Notes: generated by a model not told the origin, from the letters alone. DNA of 64,000 nucleotides from JAICYJ01 sp963737445 (GCA_963737445.1 CAVTSO010000009.1:558001-622000), one strand, 5' to 3'. Shown: positions 36,986-45,681, counted from the stretch's first letter. A program made the numbers and translations.

Positions 36986-38239
36986 CTAGCGCGGCTGGGC
37001 GCCCAGCAGGTCGTTGTGCAGCCCGAACAGGAACAGGAACAGCACCAGCGCGATGCCGGCCATCGACACGCGCTCGAACGTCGCCCGCGACAGCGCGCGG
37101 CCGCCGCGGAGCTTCTCGAGCACGACCAGCAGGATGTGGCCGCCGTCCAGGGGCAGGAACGGCAGCAGGTTGAGGACGCCGAGCGACAGCGAGATGTAGG
37201 CCAGCAGCCACAGGTAGTAGGGCGCGCCGGTGTCGGCGGCCGACGCCGAGACGCGCACGATGCCGACCGGCCCTGACAGCGAGGATGTGCCCTGGCTGCG
37301 GATGCCGGTAACCGACCCGCTGATCATCGTCCACATCTGCGACACACCCTCCTCCGGGGCCTTCCAGACGGGCACGCTGCGGGTGGTCGCGATCACGTCC
37401 GGCAGGAAGCCGACGATGTAGCGGCCGCCCTGCTTGACCGGCGTGATCGGGCCGAGGTGGACGGTCGTGCCGTTGCGGCGCACCGTCAGCGAGACCGGGT
37501 GTCCGCCGCTGGTCGAGATCAGCGCCCGCACCTGGTCGAAGCCGGTGATGGGATGGCCGTCGATGGCGACGATCCGGTCGTGCGCTCGCAGACCCGCCTT
37601 CTGAGCCGGCAGGCCCTTCTCGAGCCCGGCCACGACGGCGGTCGGCTGGAGCGGCTGCGGCAGTCCGGTGATGGCCAGCCCCGTCAGGAGCAGGAACGCG
37701 AACAGGATGTTCGCGAACGGGCCGGCACCGATCACGATCAACCGTTTCGACCGCGAGCTGCGCCAGTAGCCGCGTGGGTCGGTCGACTCCACGAAGCGGC
37801 TCAGGCAGCGGCCGACGCGGCGGCGGTCGGCGTCGGTCACGCCCTCCGTCTGATCGATCATCCGGCTCAGCTCGCGGGCGGCAGGCGCGGCCTCATCGAC
37901 CCGGCCCTGCCCGACCAGCTGCGCCAGCCGGTCGTATGCGATGCCGATCTCGCTGGCCCGCTCTGGCGGCAGCGACTCGCTGCGACGCAGCAGATCCTCG
38001 ACCGCCCACAGGTCGGACGGCTCCGGCCGCAGCATCCCCGGGATCTTGACGAAGCCGCCCAGCGGCACCACGCCGATCCCGTACTCCGTCTCCCCCACCT
38101 GCTTTCGCGCCAGCGGCGGCGGGAACCCGACGTAGAACTTCAGCGCCCGCATGCCCGTACGCTTGGCCGCCGTGAAGTGTCCCAGCTCGTGCAGGAAGAC
38201 CAGGCCCAGCAGGCCCAGGATCGGGATGATGTAGCTCAC
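36986..38239 (-). CDS. rseP: Site-2 protease, RseP/Rip1 family (M50)
   Basis: A 417-residue intramembrane zinc protease. HELGH lies at residues 17-21 in the first transmembrane helix and the second metal motif is FLPLDGGHILL in the C-terminal helices. A PDZ domain (VAGLEKGLPAQKAGLRAHDRIVAIDGHP) lies between. A roughly 100-residue soluble insert after the GGFVKIPGM loop is longer than usual. Family members cleave anti-sigma factors; the target is not visible here. The GTG start overlaps dxr as GTGA; the longer upstream frame is a shadow of dxr. Confidence 0.93.
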   Translation of the reverse strand: MSYIIPILGLLGLVFLHELGHFTAAKRTGMRALKFYVGFPPPLARKQVGETEYGIGVVPLGGFVKIPGMLRPEPSDLWAVEDLLRRSESLPPERASEIGIAYDRLAQLVGQGRVDEAAPAARELSRMIDQTEGVTDADRRRVGRCLSRFVESTDPRGYWRSSRSKRLIVIGAGPFANILFAFLLLTGLAITGLPQPLQPTAVVAGLEKGLPAQKAGLRAHDRIVAIDGHPITGFDQVRALISTSGGHPVSLTVRRNGTTVHLGPITPVKQGGRYIVGFLPDVIATTRSVPVWKAPEEGVSQMWTMISGSVTGIRSQGTSSLSGPVGIVRVSASAADTGAPYYLWLLAYISLSLGVLNLLPFLPLDGGHILLVVLEKLRGGRALSRATFERVSMAGIALVLFLFLFGLHNDLLGAQPR

Positions 38240-39381
38240 GCGGCCACCCCCAGCGCGTCCCGCGCCAGCGCGCGGGCGGCGGCGTCGGCGGCCAGCACCT
38301 GCGCGACCGACTCGAGCGGCTCGGGGTCGAGGCGGTCGAGCACGGCGGCGACCGTATCGGCGATCTGCGGGAACCGGCACTCGCCGGCAAGGAACGCGGC
38401 CACGGCCACCTCGTTGGCGGCGTTCAGCGCGCAGGGCGCGGTGCCGCCGGCCTCCCCGGCCGCGCGGGCCAGCACCAGGCACCGGAACGCGTCCAGATCG
38501 GGCGGCTCGAACTCGAGCGCGAACCCTTGGGACAGGTCGAGCCGCGGCGCCGGGGTGGCGGCCCGCTCGGGGTAGCTGAGCGCGTAGCTGATCGGCACGC
38601 GCATGTCGGGGAGGCCCAGGTGCGCGATCAGGGCGCCGTCGCGGAAGCGGGCCATGCCGTGCACGATCGACTGCGGGTGGACGACCACCTCGATCCGCGG
38701 GTAATCGACGCCGAACAGGTGATGGGCTTCGATCAGCTCCAGGCCCTTGTTCATCAGCGTCGCCGAGTCGATCGTGATCTTTGCGCCCATCGACCAGGTG
38801 GGATGCGCCAGCGCCTGGGCCGGGACGACGTCTGCCAGCCGCTCCTGCGACCAGCCCCGGAATGGACCGCCCGATGCGGTCAGTACCAGCGATTCGAGCG
38901 ACTCCGGGGCAGCGCCCTCCAGGCACTGCTGCAGCGCCGAGTGCTCGCTGTCGACCGGCAGCAGCAGACGGCCGCTGCGGCGCACGGCGGCGGTCACCAG
39001 CGCGCCGCCTGCCACCAGGCTCTCCTTGTTCGCGAGGGCCAGGTCGCTGCCGGCGTCGAGCGCCGCCATCGTGGCCTCGAGCCCGGCGGCGCCGACGATC
39101 GCGTTCAGCACGATGTCGGCCCCGAGCTCGCGTACCAGCTCGACCACGCCGTCGCGCCCGCCCAGCACGCGGCCGTCGAATTCCGAGCGTGCGCGTTCGG
39201 CGGCTGCGGGATCGGCCAGCGCGATCGCGTCGGCGCCCTGCTCGCGTGCGGCGGCCACCACCTCGGCGTGCGATCCGTGCGCGGCCAGGCCGGCAAGACG
39301 CAGGTCAGGGTGGTCGCGAACGATCTCGAGCGCCTGACGGCCGACCGAGCCGGTCGCGCCCAGAATGGCCACCGTCCTCAT
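38236..39381 (-). CDS. dxr: 1-deoxy-D-xylulose-5-phosphate reductoisomerase
   Basis: Dxr makes methylerythritol phosphate, the committed MEP-pathway step. The 381-residue protein opens RTVAILGATGSVGRQALEIV (NADPH binding), has VDSEHSALQQCLEG with the metal and substrate residues, LTASGGPFRGW, and MNKGLELIEAHHLF. The ATG at 39381 lies six bases after a TACACT box and matches the family start; the longer frame runs into the inverted-repeat element. dxr-rseP-ispG is a standard cluster. Confidence 0.95.
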   Translation of the reverse strand: MRTVAILGATGSVGRQALEIVRDHPDLRLAGLAAHGSHAEVVAAAREQGADAIALADPAAAERARSEFDGRVLGGRDGVVELVRELGADIVLNAIVGAAGLEATMAALDAGSDLALANKESLVAGGALVTAAVRRSGRLLLPVDSEHSALQQCLEGAAPESLESLVLTASGGPFRGWSQERLADVVPAQALAHPTWSMGAKITIDSATLMNKGLELIEAHHLFGVDYPRIEVVVHPQSIVHGMARFRDGALIAHLGLPDMRVPISYALSYPERAATPAPRLDLSQGFALEFEPPDLDAFRCLVLARAAGEAGGTAPCALNAANEVAVAAFLAGECRFPQIADTVAAVLDRLDPEPLESVAQVLAADAAARALARDALGVAA

Positions 39382-39387
39382 GGCGTC

Positions 39388-39393
39388 AGTGTA
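39388..39393 (-). promoter_or_regulatory. Candidate -10 box, dxr (leaderless)
   Basis: TACACT on the minus strand, six bases before the dxr ATG. It gives dxr its own promoter downstream of the element that separates it from cdsA. Confidence 0.5.
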
Positions 39394-39417
39394 TCGGGGC
39401 CCGATTGCGGCACCGTG

Positions 39418-39680
39418 AGATGACTGATCGATATCTTCGTGATGTCCACGGCGCAAGGCATCGGCTTGCGTCGTTCGGGAGGGATCAGCGATCACGCAGA
39501 TCACGACCGGGCGAGAACCGAGTCTCGCGCAGGTGCAAGGCCAACGGCCTTGCACCGATCGGGAGCGATCTGCGACTACGCAGATCGCGGACGGCGGTTC
39601 GCAGCCGTCGCCACCCCGACTACCGCTAACCCCGACCAATCGCAGCGGCCAGACTCGCAAGAGATGTCGATCAGTCATCT
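39418..39680. repeat. Inverted-repeat, hairpin-rich intergenic element (copy 2)
   Basis: AGATGACTGATCGA at 39418-39431 is repeated inverted at 39667-39680; the match extends past one mismatch. Inside are several strong hairpins: GCGAGA/TCTCGC, an 11-bp stem GGTGCAAGGCC/GGCCTTGCACC, a 10-bp stem GCGATCTGCG/CGCAGATCGC, and GACGGC/GCCGTC. Blocks are shared with 41-243. Together with the dxr leader it fills the 301-base gap between cdsA and dxr; I see no gene there. It lies two bases from the cdsA stop codon. Confidence 0.75.
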
Positions 39681-39682
39681 TC

Positions 39683-40501
39683 CTACGCGACTCGATGCAG
39701 CGCCAGCGCGACGAAGAAGGCGGCGGCGCCGGCGAACAGCAGGCCGTCGATGCGGTCGAGCACGCCGCCGTGGCCGCCCAGCAGCCGGCCCGTGTCCTTG
39801 ACGCCCATGTCGCGCTTGAGGTAGCTCTCGAACAGGTCTCCCACCGGGGACGCGGCCGCGATCGCGACGGCGAACTCGAGCGCGTTCAGCGGGCTGATGG
39901 GATCGCCGTTGGGCTGGTTGTAGAGCGTCAGGAAGACGGCCACGGCGCCCAGCACGAACCCGATCACCAGCCCTTCGACGGTCTTGTTGGGCGATATCGC
40001 CGATGCCAGCTTTCGCTTCCCGAACATGCGGCCCCCGAAGTAGGCAAACGTGTCGGACAGCCATACCCCGACCAGCACCGCGATCAGCAGCTGCTTGCCC
40101 CAGTCGGCGGGGGCCGGGACGTCGCGCAGCGCCACCAGGAAGGCCAGCCCGTAGCCGATCCAGACCACCCCCAGCAGCGTCACGCTCAGCTGCACGGTGG
40201 CCGCCTGCCGCACGTCTGCCACAGCGCTCAGCCAGAATGCGAGCAGCAGCGTTCCCATCAGCGCCGCCAGGCTCCACACCAGGCCGCCCTGATGGGTGAC
40301 CACGATGATCCCCGTCACACCGGCGAACCCTGCGATCGTGAGCGGACGCAGCGAGCGGGTGGCGGCGCCGTACTCGTGCATCGCGATCACGCCGAAGGCG
40401 ACGGCCAGCGCCACCATCGGCCAGCCGCCGACCACCACTGCCAGGATCGCGATCACCAGCAACGGCACCGCGATCAGGACGCGCCCGACCAGGCTGCTCA
40501 C
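39683..40501 (-). CDS. cdsA: Phosphatidate cytidylyltransferase
   Basis: CdsA makes CDP-diacylglycerol from phosphatidic acid and CTP. The 272-residue protein has about seven hydrophobic spans and the family signature SYLKRDMGVKDTGRLLGGHG followed by GVLDRIDGLL near the C terminus, including the metal-binding aspartates. The GTG start at 40501 overlaps the uppS stop (GTGA) and matches the hydrophobic N terminus (SSLVGRVLIAVPLLVIAILA). Confidence 0.94.
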   Translation of the reverse strand: MSSLVGRVLIAVPLLVIAILAVVVGGWPMVALAVAFGVIAMHEYGAATRSLRPLTIAGFAGVTGIIVVTHQGGLVWSLAALMGTLLLAFWLSAVADVRQAATVQLSVTLLGVVWIGYGLAFLVALRDVPAPADWGKQLLIAVLVGVWLSDTFAYFGGRMFGKRKLASAISPNKTVEGLVIGFVLGAVAVFLTLYNQPNGDPISPLNALEFAVAIAAASPVGDLFESYLKRDMGVKDTGRLLGGHGGVLDRIDGLLFAGAAAFFVALALHRVA

Positions 40502-41259
40502 CGCTTGCCGAACCGCCGCCGGCGCATCGCGTAGGCAGACAGCGCTTCCGCCAGCTGCTCCTCGCCGAAGTCGGGCCAGTGGTCGGGCGTGAAGTGGTAC
40601 TCCGCGTAGGCGGCCTGCCAGAGCAGGAAGTTGGACACGCGCAGCTCGCCGCTGGTGCGGATCACGAGGTCGGGGTCGGGCATCTCGGGAGCGTACAGAT
40701 GTCCACGGAGGGCGGCCTCGTCGATCGCCTCGGCCGGGACGTCCTCCTCGACCAGCGCCCGCGCCGCCCGCACCAGCTCGTCGCGGCCGCCATAGTCGAA
40801 GGCCACCCACAGGTCGAGGCGGGTGTTCTCGGCGGTACGGCGCTCCATGTCGGTCATCAGCTCCAGCAGCGCCGCCGGGCATCGGTCGCGGCGCCCGACG
40901 AAGCGCACGCGCACGCCCTGGCGATGGAGGTCCGGGAACTGGTCGCGGATCGTCTCGGTGAACAGCTCCATCAGGTCGTCCACCTCCTGCGCCGGCCGCC
41001 CCCAGTTCTCCGTCGAGAAGGCGTACACCGCCAGGCTGCGGACGCCCAGGCCGGGAGCCGCCTCGACCGTCCGGCGCAGCGCGCGGGTGCCGGCGCGGTG
41101 ACCGGCGATCGGCGGCAGCCCGCGCTGGCGGGCCCAGCGGCCGTTGCCGTCCATGATGATCGCCACCGACGTCGCGGAGTCGGGGAGCGACTGCTCGACT
41201 GACGCGACGCGCCGCAGCCGCAGCAAGCGGCGCAGGCGACCGACCGAGACGGCGGGCAT
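40498..41259 (-). CDS. uppS: Isoprenyl (undecaprenyl) diphosphate synthase
   Basis: A cis-prenyltransferase that builds the C55-type lipid carrier for cell wall synthesis. The 253-residue protein has AIIMDGNGRWARQRGLPPIAGH with the catalytic aspartate, YAFSTENWGRP, FDYGGRDELVRAAR and PDLVIRTSGELRVSNFLLWQ. The ATG at 41259 gives a short basic N-terminal extension. It pairs with cdsA in the conserved frr-uppS-cdsA-dxr order. Confidence 0.94.
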   Translation of the reverse strand: MPAVSVGRLRRLLRLRRVASVEQSLPDSATSVAIIMDGNGRWARQRGLPPIAGHRAGTRALRRTVEAAPGLGVRSLAVYAFSTENWGRPAQEVDDLMELFTETIRDQFPDLHRQGVRVRFVGRRDRCPAALLELMTDMERRTAENTRLDLWVAFDYGGRDELVRAARALVEEDVPAEAIDEAALRGHLYAPEMPDPDLVIRTSGELRVSNFLLWQAAYAEYHFTPDHWPDFGEEQLAEALSAYAMRRRRFGKR

Positions 41260-41299
41260 CCAGGTATTCAAGCGGATCGCCGGTCTGACCGGCGCCGGA

Positions 41300-41656
41300 T
41301 CAGAACGGGCCGTGCGGCTTGTAGCCCCCGGGCGGGCAGCCGACCGCGACGAACGAGAGGCCGTCCCCGCCGGCCATGGGACGGCGCACGGTGCCGGCAT
41401 CAAAGCGAATGAAGCAGCCGGCCCGCACCGGCACCTGCTCGCCGTCGACCAGCCAGTGGCCGTCTCCGGCGAACACGAACGCGACCTCCTCCTGGCCGGT
41501 CGAGGCCTCGTCGTGCTCGAGGCCGCCGGCGCCGGGCGGCAGGTCGAAGCGGTTGATGCCGAACGCCTCGACTCCAAGGCCGCGGCGCACGAACCGCACC
41601 ATGCCTCCCGGGCCGGCCGGGTCGATCTCGTCGCTGTGAATCACGCTGTAGGCCAA
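41300..41656 (-). CDS. Cupin-domain protein
   Basis: A 118-residue single-cupin protein. The first cupin motif covers LEHDEASTGQEEVAFVFAG (metal-type His and Glu) and the second covers PVRAGCFIRFDAGTVRRPM. The substrate is unknown. TTG at 41656 is preferred as start because GGAGGG lies four bases upstream and a TACTGT box at 41686-41691 would give a normal leader; the ATG at 41698 overlaps too closely with that box. It lies between uppS and an amidinotransferase gene, breaking a normally contiguous operon. Confidence 0.75.
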   Translation of the reverse strand: MAYSVIHSDEIDPAGPGGMVRFVRRGLGVEAFGINRFDLPPGAGGLEHDEASTGQEEVAFVFAGDGHWLVDGEQVPVRAGCFIRFDAGTVRRPMAGGDGLSFVAVGCPPGGYKPHGPF

Positions 41657-41685
41657 CGTTCCCTCCGCGGTCGTCGTGTCGGGGC

Positions 41686-41691
41686 ACAGTA
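41686..41691 (-). promoter_or_regulatory. Candidate -10 box, cupin gene
   Basis: TACTGT on the minus strand, 29 bases before TTG 41656, with the ribosome binding site GGAGGG in between. Confidence 0.35.
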
Positions 41692-41705
41692 CTGCCATCC
41701 CGCGG

Positions 41706-41711
41706 TAGGCT
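41706..41711 (+). promoter_or_regulatory. Candidate -10 box, amidinotransferase gene (leaderless)
   Basis: TAGGCT six bases before ATG 41718; no ribosome binding site fits. Confidence 0.45.
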
Positions 41712-41717
41712 CGGGCG

Positions 41718-42713
41718 ATGAGCGGCGGCTACCCCTTCGGCTATCACCTGACGAAGCTGCGCGGCGACGACGGCACGCCGTTCGCCGACCCGGCCGAGCA
41801 GGAGCGCGTGTGGGGACGCGAGTGGGGCGCCGCGGACGAGGTCGGCCGGCTGCGCATGGCGCTGGTGCGCAGCCCCCGCGGCGAGTTCGGCGCCGTGCGC
41901 GCCGACTGCTGGGACGAGGACTCCGGCGCGCTGGTCGATCCGGACGGGCTCTGGTACTGGGAGGACCGGTCGCCGCCCGACATGGCGCTGGTGGACGGCC
42001 AGCACGCGGCGCTGGTGGCGGCGCTCGAGGCGGAGGGCGTCGAGGTGGTCGAGGTTGAGGGCGACCTGCCGGCGCACATCACGACGCCGATCTACACGCG
42101 CGACCCGCTGATCACGGTGCCCGGCGGGGCCGTCATCGGGCGGTTGCAGCCCTACAAGCGCCGGGGCGAGGAGGCGCTGGTGACGCGGACGCTGGCGGCG
42201 TTGGGAATGCCGATCCTCGCAACGATCCATGGTCGCGGGCTGATGGAAGGCGGCAGCTTCGTCAAGCTGACGCCGACGGTGGCCGCGTTCGGGACGTCGT
42301 TCCGCTGCAACGACGAGGCCGCCCAGCAGTTGGAGGCGGCGCTGCGGCCGCTCGGAATCGAGCTGATCGTGGTGCCCCTGTCGCCCTACTCGATCCACAT
42401 CGACGGGCACCTCGGGATGATCGCGCCCGACCTGGCGCTGATCGACCCGCTGGGGCTGCCCTGGTGGTTCGTCGACCGGCTGCGAGCGCTCGGCATCGAG
42501 ACCGTGCCATGCGTGCCGGGCGAGGAGTGGGCGATCAACTCGCTGGCGCTGGCGCCGCGGCGGGTGCTGATGTGTGAGGGCTTCCCGCACACGATCGACC
42601 GGCTTGCGGCGCACGGCGTCGAGGTGGTGACGGTGCCCTACGCGGAGATCCAGAAGGGCGGCGGCGGGGTGCACTGCTCCACGATGGAGCTGGTGCGGGA
42701 AGCGGCGGGCTGA
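41718..42713 (+). CDS. Amidinotransferase / arginine deiminase superfamily protein
   Basis: A 331-residue pentein-fold protein. The motifs are TRDPLITV, MEGGSFVKL, HIDGHLGMI (catalytic His) and GGGGVHCSTMELVRE with the nucleophilic Cys near the C terminus. This matches the dimethylarginine dimethylaminohydrolase / arginine deiminase / amidinotransferase superfamily. Which guanidino compound it acts on cannot be read. It is on the plus strand within an otherwise minus-strand housekeeping cluster (frr downstream, uppS upstream), so it looks inserted there together with the cupin gene. Confidence 0.85.
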   Translation: MSGGYPFGYHLTKLRGDDGTPFADPAEQERVWGREWGAADEVGRLRMALVRSPRGEFGAVRADCWDEDSGALVDPDGLWYWEDRSPPDMALVDGQHAALVAALEAEGVEVVEVEGDLPAHITTPIYTRDPLITVPGGAVIGRLQPYKRRGEEALVTRTLAALGMPILATIHGRGLMEGGSFVKLTPTVAAFGTSFRCNDEAAQQLEAALRPLGIELIVVPLSPYSIHIDGHLGMIAPDLALIDPLGLPWWFVDRLRALGIETVPCVPGEEWAINSLALAPRRVLMCEGFPHTIDRLAAHGVEVVTVPYAEIQKGGGGVHCSTMELVREAAG

Positions 42714-42739
42714 GCCAGGGTCTGGCAGGCGAACCTACC

Positions 42740-43297
42740 TCAGACCTCCATGATCTCGGCCTCTTTGGCCTTCAGCGCGGCGTCGATCGCCGCCACGTGC
42801 TCGTCGGTCACCTTCTGCAGCCGCTCCTCGGCGCGGTGAACGTCGTCCGCCCCCGTCTCGCCGTTCTTCTCGGCCTCCTTGAGGTGATGCTGGGCGTCGC
42901 GGCGCACGTTGCGCGCGGCCACTCGGCCTTCCTCCGCCAGGTGCCGCACCTGCTTGACCAGCTCCTTGCGGCGCTCCTCGGTCAGCTGCGGGATCGGCAG
43001 GCGGATCAGCTGGCCGTCGTTGTTCGGCGTCAGCCCCAGATCCGACTCCATGATCGCCTTCTCGATGTCCCTCATCACGCCCTTGTCGAACGGCGTGATC
43101 GTCAGCAGCCGCGGCTCCGGCACGCTGATTGTGGCCAGCTGGTTGATCGGCATCTTCGTCCCGTAGGCGCTGACGTTGATGCGCTCCAGCAGCGCGGCGG
43201 ACGCGCGGCCGGTGCGGATGGTAGTGAACTCGTGACGGGTCGCCTCGACGGACTTGTCCATCCGCCGAGCCGCATCCTTCAGCACGTCGTCGATCAT
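42740..43297 (-). CDS. frr: Ribosome-recycling factor
   Basis: Frr splits post-termination ribosomes together with EF-G. The 185-residue protein starts IDDVLKDAARRMDKSVEATRHEFTTIRTGRAS, with INQLATISVPEPRLLTITPFDK and the helical arm at the C terminus; this is the full family length. It overlaps pyrH by four bases in the universal rpsB-tsf-pyrH-frr order. Confidence 0.96.
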   Translation of the reverse strand: MIDDVLKDAARRMDKSVEATRHEFTTIRTGRASAALLERINVSAYGTKMPINQLATISVPEPRLLTITPFDKGVMRDIEKAIMESDLGLTPNNDGQLIRLPIPQLTEERRKELVKQVRHLAEEGRVAARNVRRDAQHHLKEAEKNGETGADDVHRAEERLQKVTDEHVAAIDAALKAKEAEIMEV

Positions 43298-44046
43298 GGT
43301 GTGACCTGCACCGGGAGACCTCCAGGGACGCTCGAGATGATGGTTCCGAGCCGCTCGCCGCGCGCAATCCGGGCGATGTTGTGCTCGTCGTCGAGATTAA
43401 ACACGTACAGCGGCAGCGCGTTGTCCATGCAGAGCGACAGGGCGGTCGTGTCCATCACCTTCAGCCCTCGCTCGATCGCCTCGATGTGGGTGATCTGCGG
43501 GATCAGCCGCGCCTTCGGGTTGGTGCGGGGATCGTCGTCCAGCACGCCGTCCACGCCGTTCTTGCCCATCAGGATCGCCTGTGCGCCGATCTCCAGCGCC
43601 CGCAGCGCGGCCGCCGTGTCCGTGGTGAAGAATGGGTTGCCGGTGCCGGCCGCGAAGATCACCACGCGCCCCTTCTCGAGGTGGCGGATGGCGCGGCGGC
43701 GGATGTAGGGCTCGGCCACCTCCGACACGTCGATCGCCGACATCACCCGCGTGAACACGCCCAGCTGCTCGAGCGCGTCCTGCACGGTGAGGGCGTTCAG
43801 CACCGTGGCCAGCATGCCCGCGTAGTCGGCGGTGGCCCGGTCCATACCGCGCGCCGCCTCCTGGGTGCCGCGCAGGATGTTGCCGCCGCCGACCACGATC
43901 GCCATCTCGACGCCGGTCTCGACCACCTCGCCCACGGCCCGCGCGACGGCCGCGATCCGCTCCGGCGCCTGCCCGTATTCGCGGTCGCCCATCAGGGCCT
44001 CCCCGGACAGCTTCAGGAGCACCCGCTCAAAGGCCGGCTCGCTCAC
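43294..44046 (-). CDS. pyrH: UMP kinase
   Basis: PyrH phosphorylates UMP to UDP, feeding nucleotide and UDP-sugar synthesis. The 250-residue protein shows RVLLKLSGEALMGD, VVGGGNILRG, ATVLNALTVQDALE, FAAGTGNPFFTTDTAAALRA and GVDGVLDDDPRTNP, all diagnostic of the bacterial family. The GTG start at 44046 overlaps the tsf stop (GTGA); the longer frame upstream is a shadow of tsf. Confidence 0.96.
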   Translation of the reverse strand: MSEPAFERVLLKLSGEALMGDREYGQAPERIAAVARAVGEVVETGVEMAIVVGGGNILRGTQEAARGMDRATADYAGMLATVLNALTVQDALEQLGVFTRVMSAIDVSEVAEPYIRRRAIRHLEKGRVVIFAAGTGNPFFTTDTAAALRALEIGAQAILMGKNGVDGVLDDDPRTNPKARLIPQITHIEAIERGLKVMDTTALSLCMDNALPLYVFNLDDEHNIARIARGERLGTIISSVPGGLPVQVTP

Positions 44047-44663
44047 TCCTCGCCCACCTCGAAGCGCGCAAAGCGCTTGATCTCGATGTTTTCGCCGATG
44101 GTGCCGGACAGCTCGGCCCGCAGCGTCTCGATCGTCTTGCCGTCGTGCTCGGGCTTGATCGACGGCTGCTTCAGCAGCACCGTGTCGACCAGCGACTTGT
44201 TCCACATGCCCTCGGCGATCTTGTCCAGCATGTTCTCGGGCTTGCCCTCGTTCGAGGCCTTGCTCCGGAAGGTGTCGATCTCGGCCGACCGGAACGCGTC
44301 GGGGATCTCGTCCTCGGACACGAACTGCAGCGAACGTCCGGCCGCGATCTGCAGTGCCACGTCGCGGGCGAACGCCTTGAACGTGTCGTTGCGGGCGACG
44401 AAGTCGGTCTCACAACCGACCTCAACCATCGCGCCGATGGTGCCGGTGGCGTGGACGTAGCTTTCGACCACGCCGGCGCCGGTGCCGCGGCCGGCGCGCT
44501 TGCCGGCGGCCGCCAGGCCCTTCTCGCGCAGCCACTTCTTGGCCGCGTCCATGTCGCCTGCGGCCTCCTCAAGGGCGCGCTTGCAGTCCATCATCCCCGC
44601 CTGGGTCTGCTCGCGGAGCTCCTTCACCTCGGCCGCTGACGGCCTGTATGCCACGTCGCTCAC
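44043..44663 (-). CDS. tsf: Elongation factor Ts
   Basis: EF-Ts exchanges GDP for GTP on EF-Tu. The 206-residue protein opens with AAEVKELREQTQAGMMDCKRALEEA and has VEVGCETDFVARNDTFKAFA, the EF-Tu contact regions. It is of the short form (about 200 residues) lacking the longer second core domain. The GTG start overlaps the rpsB stop. Confidence 0.96.
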   Translation of the reverse strand: MSDVAYRPSAAEVKELREQTQAGMMDCKRALEEAAGDMDAAKKWLREKGLAAAGKRAGRGTGAGVVESYVHATGTIGAMVEVGCETDFVARNDTFKAFARDVALQIAAGRSLQFVSEDEIPDAFRSAEIDTFRSKASNEGKPENMLDKIAEGMWNKSLVDTVLLKQPSIKPEHDGKTIETLRAELSGTIGENIEIKRFARFEVGEE

Positions 44664-45547
44664 GATGCATCCTCGCTGCTCGTCGTCTCCTGCTCGGCCG
44701 CGACCGCGACCGGCCCCTCCTCGGCGGCGGGCCGGCCCTCCGTGGCGGTCGCCGCAGCCTCGGCCTCAGCCGCGGCCGCCGCGGCTGCCTCGGCCTCCGC
44801 CGCAGCCGCCTCCTCGGCCGCGCGACGTGCCGCCTCGGCCTCCATCTCCGCGGCCCGCACCTTCAGCTGACCCTCTGCGACCGCGTCGGCCAGCACCCGC
44901 ACGATCAGGCCGGTGGAGCGGATCGCATCGTCGTTTCCGGGGATGATGAAGTCGGCGTCGTCGGGGTCGCAGTTGGTGTCGACCAGGCCGATCACCGTGA
45001 TGCCCAGCCGGCGCGCCTCGCGCACGGCCAGGGCCTCCTTCTTCATGTCGATCACGACCACCGCGTCGGGCAGCTTGCGCGTGTCGGCCAGGCCGCCGAG
45101 GTTGGTCTCGAGCTTGTCGAGCTCGGCGATGGTGCTCTGCCGCTCCTTCGAGGGCAGCAGCTCGAGCTGGCCCTCGGCCTTCTGCCGGCGCAGCTCGTGC
45201 AGCGCGGCGATGCGATCCTGGATGGTGCGGTAGTTCGTGAGCAAGCCGCCCAGCCAACGGTGGTTGACGTAGGGCTGCCCGACCCGTCGGGCCTGCTCCT
45301 CGACCGCGTCCTGGGCCTGCTTCTTGGTGCCCACGAACAGCACCGTGCCGTTGCGCTCGGCGATGTTGCGGACGTAGTCGTAGGCGTCCTGCAGCATCAC
45401 GATCGACTGCTGCAGATCGATGATGTAGATGCCGCCGCGCTCGCCGAAGATGAAGCGGCGCATCTTCGGGTTCCAGCGCCGTGTCTGATGGCCGAAGTGG
45501 ACGCCGGCCTCCAGCAGCTCTCGCATGGTGACTGCGGTTGTGGGCAC
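44660..45547 (-). CDS. rpsB: 30S ribosomal protein uS2
   Basis: The 295-residue uS2 has MRELLEAGVHFGHQTRRWNP at the N terminus, FVGTKKQAQDAVEEQARR, and HRWLGGLLTNYRTI. A roughly 60-residue Ala/Glu-rich tail follows the core, low in complexity and probably disordered. The GTG at 45547 is chosen because AAGGAGG lies about seven bases upstream; an earlier start would include that site in the coding region. It heads rpsB-tsf-pyrH-frr. Confidence 0.96.
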   Translation of the reverse strand: MPTTAVTMRELLEAGVHFGHQTRRWNPKMRRFIFGERGGIYIIDLQQSIVMLQDAYDYVRNIAERNGTVLFVGTKKQAQDAVEEQARRVGQPYVNHRWLGGLLTNYRTIQDRIAALHELRRQKAEGQLELLPSKERQSTIAELDKLETNLGGLADTRKLPDAVVVIDMKKEALAVREARRLGITVIGLVDTNCDPDDADFIIPGNDDAIRSTGLIVRVLADAVAEGQLKVRAAEMEAEAARRAAEEAAAAEAEAAAAAAAEAEAAATATEGRPAAEEGPVAVAAEQETTSSEDAS

Positions 45548-45681
45548 GCAATCGCCTCCTTGAAACATGGTTGTTGGGTATGTAGGCGGCGGAGACGACC
45601 GGAGCCTCGCAGCTGCGCAGAGGCACCACCGGGCGACTGATGCCCGCCGGGGAGAGGGTTGACGAACGGAAACGCCGGACG

